A DNA stretch of 64,000 nt, taken from Lachnospiraceae bacterium MD308 (lineage in GTDB: Bacteria; Bacillota; Clostridia; Lachnospirales; Lachnospiraceae). Position numbers and translations under genes: made by a program. Positions 33,370 through 42,400 of the stretch are shown one piece after another. The first letter of the stretch is position 1; each line of letters begins with the position of its first letter. The notes beneath the pieces were generated by a model. It was given only the letters and a program-made list of their open reading frames with translations, searched no databases and had not been told where the DNA came from. Where the stretch lies: NCBI GenBank assembly GCA_010206225.2, contig VIQU02000029.1, forward strand, positions 25,087-89,086. The letters are read 5' to 3'.

Positions 33370-33486
33370 GTGGCAAGGCTATGGTATTGGATAAGAAAAA
33401 CAGTATTACATGCTAAGGAATGTAGTAAATGTTGCATTATGTGTGAATATTACGAAGTGTGTAAAAATGATGGGATATTAGAATAG
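33370..33486 (+). CDS. Small Cys-rich protein (38 aa)
   Basis: GTG 33370 lies behind GAGGTGG, and the stop TAG (33484-33486) runs into the ribosome site of the next gene, so the two would be coupled. The peptide ends in a cysteine cluster (ECSKCCIMCEYYEVCKND; CxxCCxxC plus a fourth region Cys), which could bind zinc or iron-sulfur. It is short and not recognised; coding status is an inference from the ribosome site and coupling. Confidence 0.45.
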   Translation: MARLWYWIRKTVLHAKECSKCCIMCEYYEVCKNDGILE

Positions 33487-33495
33487 GAGGTGCCT

Positions 33496-34797
33496 ATGGG
33501 AACAGATTCTTTATATTACATAATGGATTATAGCGGAAATTATTATAGAACGAATCAGACTAATCAACTGGTAGCAGTGGCAGGTGAACAGGATGCAACA
33601 GTATTTACATTTGCTCAGGCAAATAGGCGCATATGTGTAGGCAAAAAAGCTTCATTTTATTGTATGGTTCCGATTGAAGAAAAGGCAGATGATATGAATG
33701 TGGAAGAACCAAAGAGTGACGAGATAGATGATAACTCAAGTACATTTCCAGTTGAAGAACAGGTAAATATTACTGAGGATGAGTTTGTTTCGCCTATTAA
33801 GGAACTTACATATGATGAGGTATCAGAACCAGTTGAAAAGAATGTAGCATCATATGATCTGTCAGAAATAGATTGGGAAGAATATCTTACGCATTTTACA
33901 TATCTTGTTGAAGGATTAAAGGACTATAGGGAAGAACTATCAAAAAAACATTCCGATATAGATCAGAAGATTTGTGATATTCTTCACTACATTGAATTAT
34001 GCGAAACAGATGAGAAGGAAGCAGCAGATTTGGTAGAACTGTTAAGAGTATGCCGGGAAAATAGAAGAGATGTCAAAGACGAGCTACAAAGAATCGAATA
34101 TTTTCAAAATAACTTTGGAACAAATGCGAATGCAGCTAAGGCTAAACAGGCACTTAAGTGTATTAAAGGATTGGAGACAAGAAAATACAAACCAAGAAAG
34201 TATGAAGAGCTGTTTGAAAACTGCATACTCAAAGACAGGCGGCTACAAAGAGACGATATATGTGAAATACAGTGCAATGGTGTAAATACAAAGCAAAGAT
34301 TTAGTGTTGAACCGACACTCAATGATAAAGGTGGTGAAGATACAATGATTAATGAAAGAAAATATACTCCGTTTGATGGAAAAGAAAATGATTGGCTTTT
34401 GTTTGCAAAGCAGCAGGCAGAGTTTTATCGAAATGCCGGGCAGTACATAACAAATCTTCAGATAGATATTAAAGAGATAGATGACGAAATTGAAGATATT
34501 CTTTTGGAAACAGAAGATGCCAATTGTAATGTGGCTCAGGGATATAAAGTGTTTAAGAGACTTAAAGACCTGAGACTTGAGAAGAAAGCCAAAACGAGAG
34601 AACTAAATTGTTTATATGCATTAACAGATTACATTGATTGCGAATCGCTTGCTGATACTTGTGATGATAATCTTGCAGAAGTTGAAGGAATAATGGGTGT
34701 TCTTGAACAGAATGAAGTGACTAAATTGCGGTTTGCAGACAACGAACAGGAAGAGAATATGCATGTAGTAGAGAACATCAAAGATATGGTTGGATAA
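33496..34797 (+). CDS. Hypothetical coiled-coil protein with internal duplication
   Basis: A 433-residue protein from ATG 33496 (GGAGG upstream). The N-terminal 60 residues (DSLYYIMDYSGNYYRTNQTN) look like a beta domain, then an acidic linker. Two helical halves resemble each other: about 125-210 (WEEYLTHFTYLVEGLKDYRE ... DIDQKICDILHYIELCE) and about 295-385 (WLLFAKQQAEFYRNAGQYIT ... EIDDEIEDILLETED). No family is recognised. It shares the island with the WYL regulator and could be a structural or sensor component. Confidence 0.7.
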   Translation: MGTDSLYYIMDYSGNYYRTNQTNQLVAVAGEQDATVFTFAQANRRICVGKKASFYCMVPIEEKADDMNVEEPKSDEIDDNSSTFPVEEQVNITEDEFVSPIKELTYDEVSEPVEKNVASYDLSEIDWEEYLTHFTYLVEGLKDYREELSKKHSDIDQKICDILHYIELCETDEKEAADLVELLRVCRENRRDVKDELQRIEYFQNNFGTNANAAKAKQALKCIKGLETRKYKPRKYEELFENCILKDRRLQRDDICEIQCNGVNTKQRFSVEPTLNDKGGEDTMINERKYTPFDGKENDWLLFAKQQAEFYRNAGQYITNLQIDIKEIDDEIEDILLETEDANCNVAQGYKVFKRLKDLRLEKKAKTRELNCLYALTDYIDCESLADTCDDNLAEVEGIMGVLEQNEVTKLRFADNEQEENMHVVENIKDMVG

Positions 34798-34818
34798 AAT
34801 ACGAGGAGGATAATTACC

Positions 34819-35085
34819 ATGACAAATAAGGCAATATTAAAAGAAATTCATAGAGATAACAAAGCCATTAATAGAAACTTACAGCGCTTAGCAAATATTG
34901 GATTAATTGGGGTGTTGGGAAAGAGTGCAGAGGAAGCAAAGAAAAAGAACGACACAGTTGGGAAATCTCTTGCAAAGACAGGATTGCTATTAGTAGCAGT
35001 ATCAGAAATTGTTCTTTTGGTCAGTGATTTTATTGATTACAGAAAAGAAAAAATTGAACATATACTTGAAGAGAATGATGAATAA
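34819..35085 (+). CDS. Hypothetical single-pass membrane protein
   Basis: An 88-residue protein behind ACGAGGAGG. A basic amphipathic N-terminus (HRDNKAINRNLQRL) is followed by a moderately hydrophobic helix around residues 23-33 and a clear membrane helix (TGLLLVAVSEIVLLVSDFI, about 54-72), with a charged tail. It is 21 bases after the previous gene, so co-transcribed. Function not recognised. Confidence 0.65.
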   Translation: MTNKAILKEIHRDNKAINRNLQRLANIGLIGVLGKSAEEAKKKNDTVGKSLAKTGLLLVAVSEIVLLVSDFIDYRKEKIEHILEENDE

Positions 35086-35103
35086 CTTGGCAAAAGAACA
35101 AGG

Positions 35104-35154
35104 ATTCGATATGCAAGGGATGATTATAGGACAGCTGGTATAGTACTATATAAT
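35104..35154 (+). promoter_or_regulatory. Repeated control element, copy 2
   Basis: ATTCGATATGCAAGG (35104-35118) and TTATAGGACA (35124-35133) match copy 1 at 33259. TATAAT is at 35149-35154, 44 bases after the motif start. It probably drives the gene at 35198. Confidence 0.5.
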
Positions 35155-35197
35155 CAGAGAGAAACAAATAACCTTGAATCTTACAGGAGGTATAGTA

Positions 35198-35467
35198 ATG
35201 AGAGATTGGATGGATTTTAATAGTGATGGTGAGGTAGACGGTGCAGAGATGATGTTTGCAAAAGAAATGCTTTGTACCAGCAGGGAAGAGCATGAAGCAT
35301 TATTTGGAGATGCTGGAGACTTTGACGATGACACAGAAGATGATTTTGAGACTGATGCTATGGCAGCAGGACTTGATGCCAGCGAGTTAGAGTTTATGGA
35401 TGCGGATGAAAGGGCAGAAGCATTGGAGGCAGCAGGACTAGATCCTGATGATTACGACTTTGAATAA
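35198..35467 (+). CDS. Small acidic protein with EF-hand-like loop
   Basis: An 89-residue, very acidic protein; ATG 35198 follows AGGAGG. Near the start is DFNSDGEVDGAE, with Asp/Asn/Asp/Gly spacing like an EF-hand or dockerin calcium loop. The remainder is Asp/Glu-rich (DAGDFDDDTEDDFETD) and ends ALEAAGLDPDDYDFE. The acid charge could also mimic DNA. Family not recognised. Confidence 0.65.
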   Translation: MRDWMDFNSDGEVDGAEMMFAKEMLCTSREEHEALFGDAGDFDDDTEDDFETDAMAAGLDASELEFMDADERAEALEAAGLDPDDYDFE

Positions 35468-35493
35468 GGTTTTCAGTAAGGAGGCTGATTTGT

Positions 35494-35973
35494 ATGAAAA
35501 AGAATTCATTTGGACAGGGACTGGCAGTATTTTTTGTAATAGTAGGAGTTCTGTTTATTATTGGTTCAATTGGAGAGGCAAGTGAGCCTAAATGCATTAA
35601 GGCTGGATGTGATAATAAGCAGGCTAGTGGAAGCAGTTATTGTTATCTGCATAAACCATATACCGGAAGCAGTTCGTCACATAGCAGCTCGTCATACAGT
35701 AATAATTCATCAAGCAGTACTTCTAAAGGTAGTACAAGCACAAGCGGTTCTAGTAGCAGTTATAGTAATAAATCAAATACAACAAATAACTCATCTTATA
35801 GCAGCGGCACTAAAAAAAGTACTACGACAAAAAAGAGTACTTATGATTCTTATGATGATGGATATGATGACATCTATATGGATGGAGATTATGACTATGA
35901 CAGATACGACAGTGATAGTGACTATGCTGATGGTGTAGATGATGCAATGGATGAGTTTGGAGAAGACTGGTAA
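35494..35973 (+). CDS. Ser-rich membrane-anchored protein
   Basis: A 159-residue protein behind AAGGAGG. N-terminal membrane helix (GLAVFFVIVGVLFIIGSI), then a compact Cys/His motif (CIKAGCDNKQASGSSYCYLH) that may bind zinc, a Ser/Thr-rich low-complexity stretch of about 60 residues, and a C-terminal acidic Asp/Tyr-rich segment. It follows the EF-hand-like gene by 26 bases. The low complexity explains open alternative frames on the same strand; this frame has the ribosome site. Confidence 0.65.
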   Translation: MKKNSFGQGLAVFFVIVGVLFIIGSIGEASEPKCIKAGCDNKQASGSSYCYLHKPYTGSSSSHSSSSYSNNSSSSTSKGSTSTSGSSSSYSNKSNTTNNSSYSSGTKKSTTTKKSTYDSYDDGYDDIYMDGDYDYDRYDSDSDYADGVDDAMDEFGEDW

Positions 35974-35993
35974 AGCAGAAGGAGGTCATTACT

Positions 35994-36332
35994 ATGGAGG
36001 AAATGTATTTTACAATAGCTGGTTGTAATCATTATTTTGGAAGTGACTTTATGAAAAAAGGAATGAAAGTGAAGCTCATAAAAGAGCCGGATAATGAATA
36101 TGACAAAGAAGCCATACAGGTAAAAATTAAGGGACTTGGCAAAGTCGGGTATGTGGCAAATAGTACATATACTGTAAAGGGAGAATCAATGAGTGCTGGA
36201 AGACTGTATGACAAACTTGGTGATAAAGCAAAGGGAAAAGTTGTGTTTGTTATAGATGGCGGAGTTGTATGTAGAATTGTTGATACAGGAGTGGAGGAAA
36301 ATTTGAATATTATTGATAGTGATTTGCAATGA
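35994..36332 (+). CDS. HIRAN-domain protein
   Basis: A 112-residue protein behind AAGGAGGTC. It reads MKKGMKVKLIKEPDNEYDKE and then AIQVKIKGLGKVGYVANSTY, the HIRAN pattern (REPxNxYDxxAI ... GYV). HIRAN domains bind DNA ends or damaged DNA and occur fused to helicases or nucleases. A stand-alone copy next to a defence operon may feed DNA-damage recognition; that role is inferred. Last gene before a strong terminator. Confidence 0.8.
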   Translation: MEEMYFTIAGCNHYFGSDFMKKGMKVKLIKEPDNEYDKEAIQVKIKGLGKVGYVANSTYTVKGESMSAGRLYDKLGDKAKGKVVFVIDGGVVCRIVDTGVEENLNIIDSDLQ

Positions 36333-36336
36333 TATC

Positions 36337-36376
36337 ATGCGGATAGAACAAATATATGTGTTCTATCTGCATTTTA
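36337..36376 (+). terminator. Terminator before the phosphorothioation operon
   Basis: ATGCGGATAGAACA (36337-36350) pairs with TGTTCTATCTGCAT (36359-36372), followed by TTTT. It separates the HIRAN transcript from the operon at 36582. Confidence 0.8.
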
Positions 36377-36451
36377 GCATCAAAAAAGCAGATAGAACTA
36401 TTAGTTAGTTATTCAAAACAGATTTATAAATAATTGATTTAAATATAAAGA

Positions 36452-36475
36452 TAAATCGCATATATATGCGATTTA
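36452..36475. promoter_or_regulatory. 24-bp perfect palindrome upstream of defence operon
   Basis: Positions 36452-36475 (half-site TAAATCGCATAT) form an uninterrupted perfect palindrome, 25 bases upstream of the -35 box. It is well placed as an operator for the XRE protein at 36582 or the WYL regulator. Confidence 0.6.
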
Positions 36476-36499
36476 AGTTCGACAACATAGAAAATTCGA

Positions 36500-36528
36500 T
36501 TGCCTTGATGGAAGTAAGGTGGTACAAT
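36500..36528 (+). promoter_or_regulatory. Promoter of the Ssp/Dpt operon
   Basis: TTGCCT (36500-36505), 17-base spacer, TACAAT (36523-36528). The first start codon of the operon is at 36582. Confidence 0.65.
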
Positions 36529-36581
36529 AGTCATGGTGTTATATACATATTTTTAGACTTTGATTCTAGAGAGGTAATTGA

Positions 36582-36818
36582 ATGAAGGTTAGCTATAAAA
36601 AATTATGGGTAATGTTGGCTGAAAAGGAAATATCCAAACAGAAGTTTCGAGAACAATTAGAATTATCTACGGGAACTATGACTAAACTGAATAAAGGGGA
36701 AGAAGTGTCTATGAATACACTTCTTCGTATTTGCGAATATTTTGATTGTAATTTTGGAGACATTTGTGATGCAGTTAGGACTGATGTAGTAGAGAAAAGT
36801 CAGGAGGAAGTGTCATGA
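36582..36818 (+). CDS. Small Cro/CI-type regulator of the operon
   Basis: A 78-residue helix-turn-helix protein of the HTH_26 type: KLWVMLAEKEISKQKFREQL, then ELSTGTMTKLNKGEEVSMNT and CEYFDCNFGDICD. GAGAGG lies upstream. Its stop overlaps the SspD-like start by 4 bases (ATGA), so it is the first gene of the operon. It probably autoregulates through the palindrome at 36452. Small XRE proteins of this kind control expression in phosphorothioation and restriction systems. Confidence 0.87.
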   Translation: MKVSYKKLWVMLAEKEISKQKFREQLELSTGTMTKLNKGEEVSMNTLLRICEYFDCNFGDICDAVRTDVVEKSQEEVS

Positions 36819-38566
36819 GAGAACTTGTATGTCCTAAGCATATGTGCAAGACACCTCTTGGAAAATGTATGGAATGGGACATAGATGAATTTACAGGTGA
36901 GAAAGTACAATGTACTGAAAATCCTGTGATGTCCACTACTTTATATTGGTGCAAGGAATGTAATGTCCCAATTTACGAAGAATGTTGCCCTGTGTGTGAA
37001 GAAAAAGGAGAGTATATTGCAACTGATATACGACCGGTATTTCCAGAAGAAAAGGTATTGCTTGCAATTCTTTTAGAAAAAGATGATCCATTATGTTTTG
37101 AAGAGTCATCAGTATGGAATAATACGAATTATTATTTTATTGATGGCGAAAAAATACAGGTTTCTATAAAAGATTTTAATAGCAAAGCTTTAGAAGAAAT
37201 TAAAGAAATAAAGAAAAAGTATGATGAATATTCAACTCAAATTGATTATTCAAAATTTGATAAAATTGTTATCAGATTTATACATGCAAATGAGAACAGA
37301 TATAATGAAGTCACGGATGAGGCTATTAGTTTTGTTCAAGGATATAAAGAAGGATATTCTTTAGAGGATATGTTTGTATCATTTAGTGGTGGAAAGGACT
37401 CTACTGTTACGTCAGATATAGTCAGGAGAGCGTTTTCGTCGAATAAGGTATACCATATTTTTGGAGATACAACTTTAGAGTTTCCATTGACATATGAATA
37501 CAAGAAGAGATTTGCAAGAGAACATAGGGTTCTACCAGCAAAAAATTATGAGAAAAATTTTGAATCTTTATGTGAGCAAATCGGACCACCAAGTCGTGTA
37601 ATGAGATGGTGTTGTACAGTTTTTAAGACGGGAGCGATAACTCAAACTATTGCTTCTGCATTTAAAAATAAAACTAATATTTTGTCTTTTCAGGGAATAC
37701 GACATAATGAATCATTAAGCAGAAGTAAATATGATAGAGAAAGTAAGAGTCCTAAGATTACCAAACAAACAGTTGTTGCACCTATCATTGAATGGACAGA
37801 TTTTGATGTATGGCTTTATATTTTGACAACCGGGATTGACTTTAATGATGCTTATCGACTTGGTTATTCAAGAGTGGGATGTTGGTGTTGCCCTAATAAT
37901 GGTTCATGGTCAGAATTTTTATCGAAGGTGCATATGTATGAACAGTATGTGCATTGGAGACAAATTTTGGTCGAGTTTGCTAAGAAAATAGATAAACCAG
38001 ATCCGGAAGAATATGTTGATGAAGGTGGCTGGAAAGCACGACAAGGTGGAAATGGAATAGATATTGCAGAGAGATCAATTATTTCATATGAGCCGTGCGC
38101 AACGGAAGATAACGCATTTAATTATGAATTACAGAAACCCATTACAAAAGAGTTTTATGAGCTATTTAAACCTTTTGGGTATATCAATACTCAATTAGGA
38201 AATGAGAGGTTAGGTGAGGTTTATGTGCTTGATAAAAAGGGTAATGTGGTTCTTGTATTGCAAGGAAGAATTGGTTCTTCTAAATTGAAGGTGACGATTA
38301 AGAATGAAAGATTAGCCGGAGCCACAAGTTTGAAGGTTGCTGAAGGAAAGATTCAGTGTCAGCTTACCAAATACCAAATGTGCATAGGTTGTAAAGCTTG
38401 CGAAAGTGTGTGTAAACATAGTGCAATAAAAATCAAAGAAATGGATGATGGTAGCATATCATATAAGATTGACGATCAAAAATGTAAAAGATGTACAGAA
38501 TGTGTTAATCATTTTAATGCAGGCTGTTATGTTAGAAAAGTGCTTACCATTAAGAGAGAAGGATAA
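36815..38566 (+). CDS. SspD/DndC-like PAPS-reductase-family sulfur-transfer ATPase with zinc and Fe-S modules
   Basis: A 583-residue protein. N-terminal Cys pairs (CPKHMC, CKECN, CCPVC; residues 6-61) suggest a zinc ribbon. The PP-loop SGGKDS is at 191-196, followed by MRWCCTVFKTG and GCWCCPNNG, cysteines matching the DndC/SspD class that adenylates the DNA backbone and hosts an Fe-S cluster. The C-terminal 60 residues form a ferredoxin-like domain (CIGCKACESVCKHS; CKRCTECVNHFNAGC). It would activate and thiolate DNA using sulfur from the cysteine desulfurase at 43030. Confidence 0.85.
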   Translation: MRELVCPKHMCKTPLGKCMEWDIDEFTGEKVQCTENPVMSTTLYWCKECNVPIYEECCPVCEEKGEYIATDIRPVFPEEKVLLAILLEKDDPLCFEESSVWNNTNYYFIDGEKIQVSIKDFNSKALEEIKEIKKKYDEYSTQIDYSKFDKIVIRFIHANENRYNEVTDEAISFVQGYKEGYSLEDMFVSFSGGKDSTVTSDIVRRAFSSNKVYHIFGDTTLEFPLTYEYKKRFAREHRVLPAKNYEKNFESLCEQIGPPSRVMRWCCTVFKTGAITQTIASAFKNKTNILSFQGIRHNESLSRSKYDRESKSPKITKQTVVAPIIEWTDFDVWLYILTTGIDFNDAYRLGYSRVGCWCCPNNGSWSEFLSKVHMYEQYVHWRQILVEFAKKIDKPDPEEYVDEGGWKARQGGNGIDIAERSIISYEPCATEDNAFNYELQKPITKEFYELFKPFGYINTQLGNERLGEVYVLDKKGNVVLVLQGRIGSSKLKVTIKNERLAGATSLKVAEGKIQCQLTKYQMCIGCKACESVCKHSAIKIKEMDDGSISYKIDDQKCKRCTECVNHFNAGCYVRKVLTIKREG

Positions 38567-38567
38567 C

Positions 38568-39428
38568 ATGGCAAACAAAGTTAATTATAAATTAAAAGGA
38601 CATGAAAAATTCCCATTACGTGAGGGTTGGATGAATAAGGGAATATCTGTAGCAAAAGAAAAAGGCACGCATATATTTTTGGAAAATCAAGGTCCGGATA
38701 TGTTAGGCGTTGGTACTAACATGGTAAAGTCTATTCGGTATTGGATGCAAGCTTGTGGATTGCTGGTTAAGGAAGGTAATAAAGAACTACTTTCTGATGT
38801 GGCAGAAATTATTTATATGAATGATCCATATTTTGAAGATATTTTTTCATTATGGATACTTCATTCAAATATTGCTAAAAACATTGAACAGGCTACGGTG
38901 TGGTATATGTTTTTTAATAAGTTTAATGTTGATTCTTTTACCAAGGCGGATTTGCAAAAGAAAATGAAGCAGGAACTGTTTAATTATGTTGGACAGCAAG
39001 TCACAGAAAGCTCATTGAAAGATGATATTGATGTGTTATTAAATATGTATTCAAAGGGCGATAATAGAAATGAAGATCCAGAGGATAAGATAATTTCCCC
39101 TTTTTCAGCATTAGGAATAATAAAAAAAGAAGAGGAGACTTATTATAAGATTCAACCTGACTTAAGAAGGATAGCCAATGAATTAGTGCTATATGAGATA
39201 AGTTGTCTATTAGATCATAATAAATCTATTAGCATTGAAACGATAGCATCTGGTGAAAGAAGTCTTGGTGCGATATACAATATGACAATGGTTACTGTTA
39301 ATAAATACCTAGATAATCTTGAGGCAATGGGATACATTCGGGTAGATAGAACAGCAGGATTGGATATGGTATATCCGGTGAATGTGAAGAGCCCGATAGA
39401 AATTATTAAAGATTATTATAGCAAATAA
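38568..39428 (+). CDS. DUF4007 protein, SspB-like (copy 1)
   Basis: A 286-residue protein from ATG 38568, one base after the previous stop. Features of DUF4007: GHEKFPLREGWMNKGISVAK, then MVKSIRYWMQACGLLVKEGN and FSLWILHSNIAKN. SspB of the Ssp phosphorothioation system is a DUF4007 protein acting as a DNA-nicking partner for strand modification. The downstream ATPase is its probable partner. A paralogue lies at 52726 in the same operon. Assignment by family and synteny. Confidence 0.8.
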   Translation: MANKVNYKLKGHEKFPLREGWMNKGISVAKEKGTHIFLENQGPDMLGVGTNMVKSIRYWMQACGLLVKEGNKELLSDVAEIIYMNDPYFEDIFSLWILHSNIAKNIEQATVWYMFFNKFNVDSFTKADLQKKMKQELFNYVGQQVTESSLKDDIDVLLNMYSKGDNRNEDPEDKIISPFSALGIIKKEEETYYKIQPDLRRIANELVLYEISCLLDHNKSISIETIASGERSLGAIYNMTMVTVNKYLDNLEAMGYIRVDRTAGLDMVYPVNVKSPIEIIKDYYSK

Positions 39429-39442
39429 AGGTGGATAAAAAT

Positions 39443-42400
39443 ATGGCAGTTACAAAGTTAAGCCAGATTGTAAAGTTAAATGGCAATTTTAAAAATTCTA
39501 TTAATCTTTATCTGAACTTAAATAAAAAAGAGAAGATTGATAGTTATATTCCTACAAAGTCATCTTTAAATATATTAAAACGGTATGTCAGCTCTGTAAT
39601 AAAGAATAAAGACCATTCTACGATATTGATTGGCTCTTATGGCAAGGGAAAGTCACATTTATTACTGATTCTTTTGGCGGTAGTGAGTATGCAGCGCACA
39701 AAAGAAAACGACGAGATAATAAAGTGCCTTTTAAGAAAAATGAAAGCAGTTGATGAAGAAACATTTGAAATTGTTTCGAGGGTGTGGAATAAGAAAGGGC
39801 GTTTTTTGCCCGTTATTATTTCAGGGAGCACAGATGACGTAAGTCGTTCTTTTATGATTGCGTTAAATGATGCATTAAAAAGAGAAGACTTAACGGATTT
39901 GATGCCAGATACTTTTTTTAGTATTGCAGAAGATACTATATGTAGATGGAAGAAGGAGTATCCTGAAGTTTACAAAAACTATGAGAAAGCATTGAAGATG
40001 AAAGGAATATCTATAAACGATGTTGAAAATGGATTGAAAGTTTGTGATCCGGAAAAACTTGAAGTCTTTAAAAGAGTATATCCTTCGTTAATGGGGGGAG
40101 AACAGTTTAATCCACTTACGGGCAGTGAAGTGTTGCCTATGTATCAAAGCGTTGCCGATAAGCTAAATGAGCAGTACGGATACAGTGGAATTTATATTGT
40201 TTTTGATGAATTTAGTAAATTTATTGAAGGACAAGAAAAACACGCTATTGGTGGAAATATGAAATTCCTACAGGATATGTGTGAACTGGCAAACGAATCA
40301 AAAGATACACAAATCTACATGACAATGGTGGCTCATAAATCAATTAAGGAGTATGGAACATATCTTTCGGAAGCTGTAATTAATGCGTTTACAGGTATAG
40401 AAGGTAGAATAGAAGAAGTACTATTTAATACGTCTTCAAAAAATAGCTACGAATTAATACAAAACGCAATTGAGACTGACACGAGCAGGTTGCATGAGAT
40501 TCCAGAAGCCAATAGGTATTTTGGAAGGGCGAAAGTAGATGAATATTATAAAATACCAGCTTTTAGAACTGCATTTACCTATATGGATTTTGAAGAAATA
40601 ATTGTTAAGGGGTGTTATCCTCTAAGTCCGGTGTCAGCATATGCGTTGCTTAATATAAGTGAAAAAGTGGCACAGAATGAAAGAACACTATTTACATTTA
40701 TATCTAAAGAAGAGCCTAAAAGTATGGCACAGTACGTAATAGAGCATATATTTAATAATGAATGGATAGTAACACCAGATAAAGTATATGATTATTTCCA
40801 AAATCTATTTAAAAAGGAAACTGGAAATGAAAGAGTTCATACAGAATGGTTAAATGCTGAGTATGCGATTTCTAAGGCAAAAGAAACAGGAAAAGTACGT
40901 ATGCTTAAGACCTTAGCAGTGATAGATATAATCAACAAATTTGATGAAATGCCACCAACTGAAGAAATTTTAAAGGTAGCATCAGGATTACCGAATGCTA
41001 CTGAAATATTGAATTCGTTAGTAGCGAAGGAACTCATTTATAAAAAAGAAACTAATAATTGCTATGTGTTCAAAACAAGAGCAGGTGCATCTCTTAAATC
41101 TGAAATAAAGAGACGGAGAGTTTTAAAGGATTCAGTCAATTTATCACAGGTATTTGCAGATATTAGTAATATCCAATATGTTTTGCCTAAAAGATATAAT
41201 AACACATATTCAATGACAAGATATTTTAGATTTGAATATTTAGATGTTGTAGATTTTTTGAAACTTGAAAATGCGGATATATTGTTGCAGGATGGGAAAT
41301 TTCAGGATGGAAAGGTAGTGGCATTATATTCGTTGGATAATTGTGACCGTACAGAACAGCTTGTAAAAAAAGTTAAGGAACTTACTTCGTACAATATAAT
41401 AGTGATTTACACAAAAAAACCATTTATTATGATGGACAAGGCAAGAGATTATGAGATTTTACAAAATATAAAATCTGATGAGAAATTCATGAAAGAGAAT
41501 GAGATCCTGTCTAAAGAACTAGCTGTTATGGAGGAAGAACTTGAAAAGATATTATCTGACTATCTTGAGTATGAATTTGAACAATCGGGTTCACATATCA
41601 CGATTTATAATGACGGCGATAAATGGGTATTAGATGAAAATATTAGTACAAGTATAGCTGTGGATATTGTATGTAAACATTACTATTCTGAGACAGTGGT
41701 TATCAATAATGAATTGATAAATAAGCAGTATATAAAAACAGCACCGATTAAAAAGTCTAGAAAAATTATAATGCAGAATATATTAGATGGGGACTCAGTT
41801 GAGTACTATCTGTCTGGGACAAGTTCAGAGTCTACTATATATAGAGCTGTAATGGTGAATTCTGGAATAGTTGCTGATGAAAAGTCAGATAAGGTCATAA
41901 ATCTATTAGGCATTTTCGAAGCATTTTTTGACAGCTGCGTAGATGAAAAGAAATCTTTGAGCATTTTAGTTAATAGATTTTGTGGAAAACCATTCGGGAT
42001 GAGAGCCGGTGTCTTGCCAATATTACTTGCTTATTCATTATCTAAAAGACACGAGGATATTGTTGTATATTATGAAGATCGTGAAACAGCACTAAATGTA
42101 GACACGATTATAAATATGGTGGACTATCCAACAAAATATTCAATTTTTATCTCTAAGGATAGTGCGGATAAGGATAGATACTTGCAAAACTTATATGATT
42201 TATTTGCAGATAAAGCGGATAAAAATCTTTCGGGGAATAGAATTGCAAACATTTTGACATGCATGCAACGTTGGTATCGTGCGTTGCCACAGGTAACAAA
42301 AAACATAAGAAAGGGTAATGAATATATTTCAGATGAGAGAATACTTAAGGCATTGCCAAAATTAAAGAATGTAATGCAACGTATGGATGTAAATGCTTAC

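Noticed and set aside
33355..33440. tRNA-like start (GAGGTGGCAGAGTGGCAAGGC)
   Set aside because: Resembles the D-arm of Leu/Ser tRNAs, but no anticodon stem, T-arm (GGTTCGA) or acceptor pairing can be found. It overlaps a short ORF with its own ribosome site.
35561..35938. 125-codon ORF overlapping the Ser-rich protein in another frame
   Set aside because: Low-complexity repeats keep several frames open; only the frame at 35494 has a ribosome site and a plausible membrane helix.
35494..35973. CRISPR-like repeats in the Ser-rich gene
   Set aside because: Short AGTAGC/AGCAGT repeats are codon repeats, not spaced palindromic units. No CRISPR array was seen in the window.
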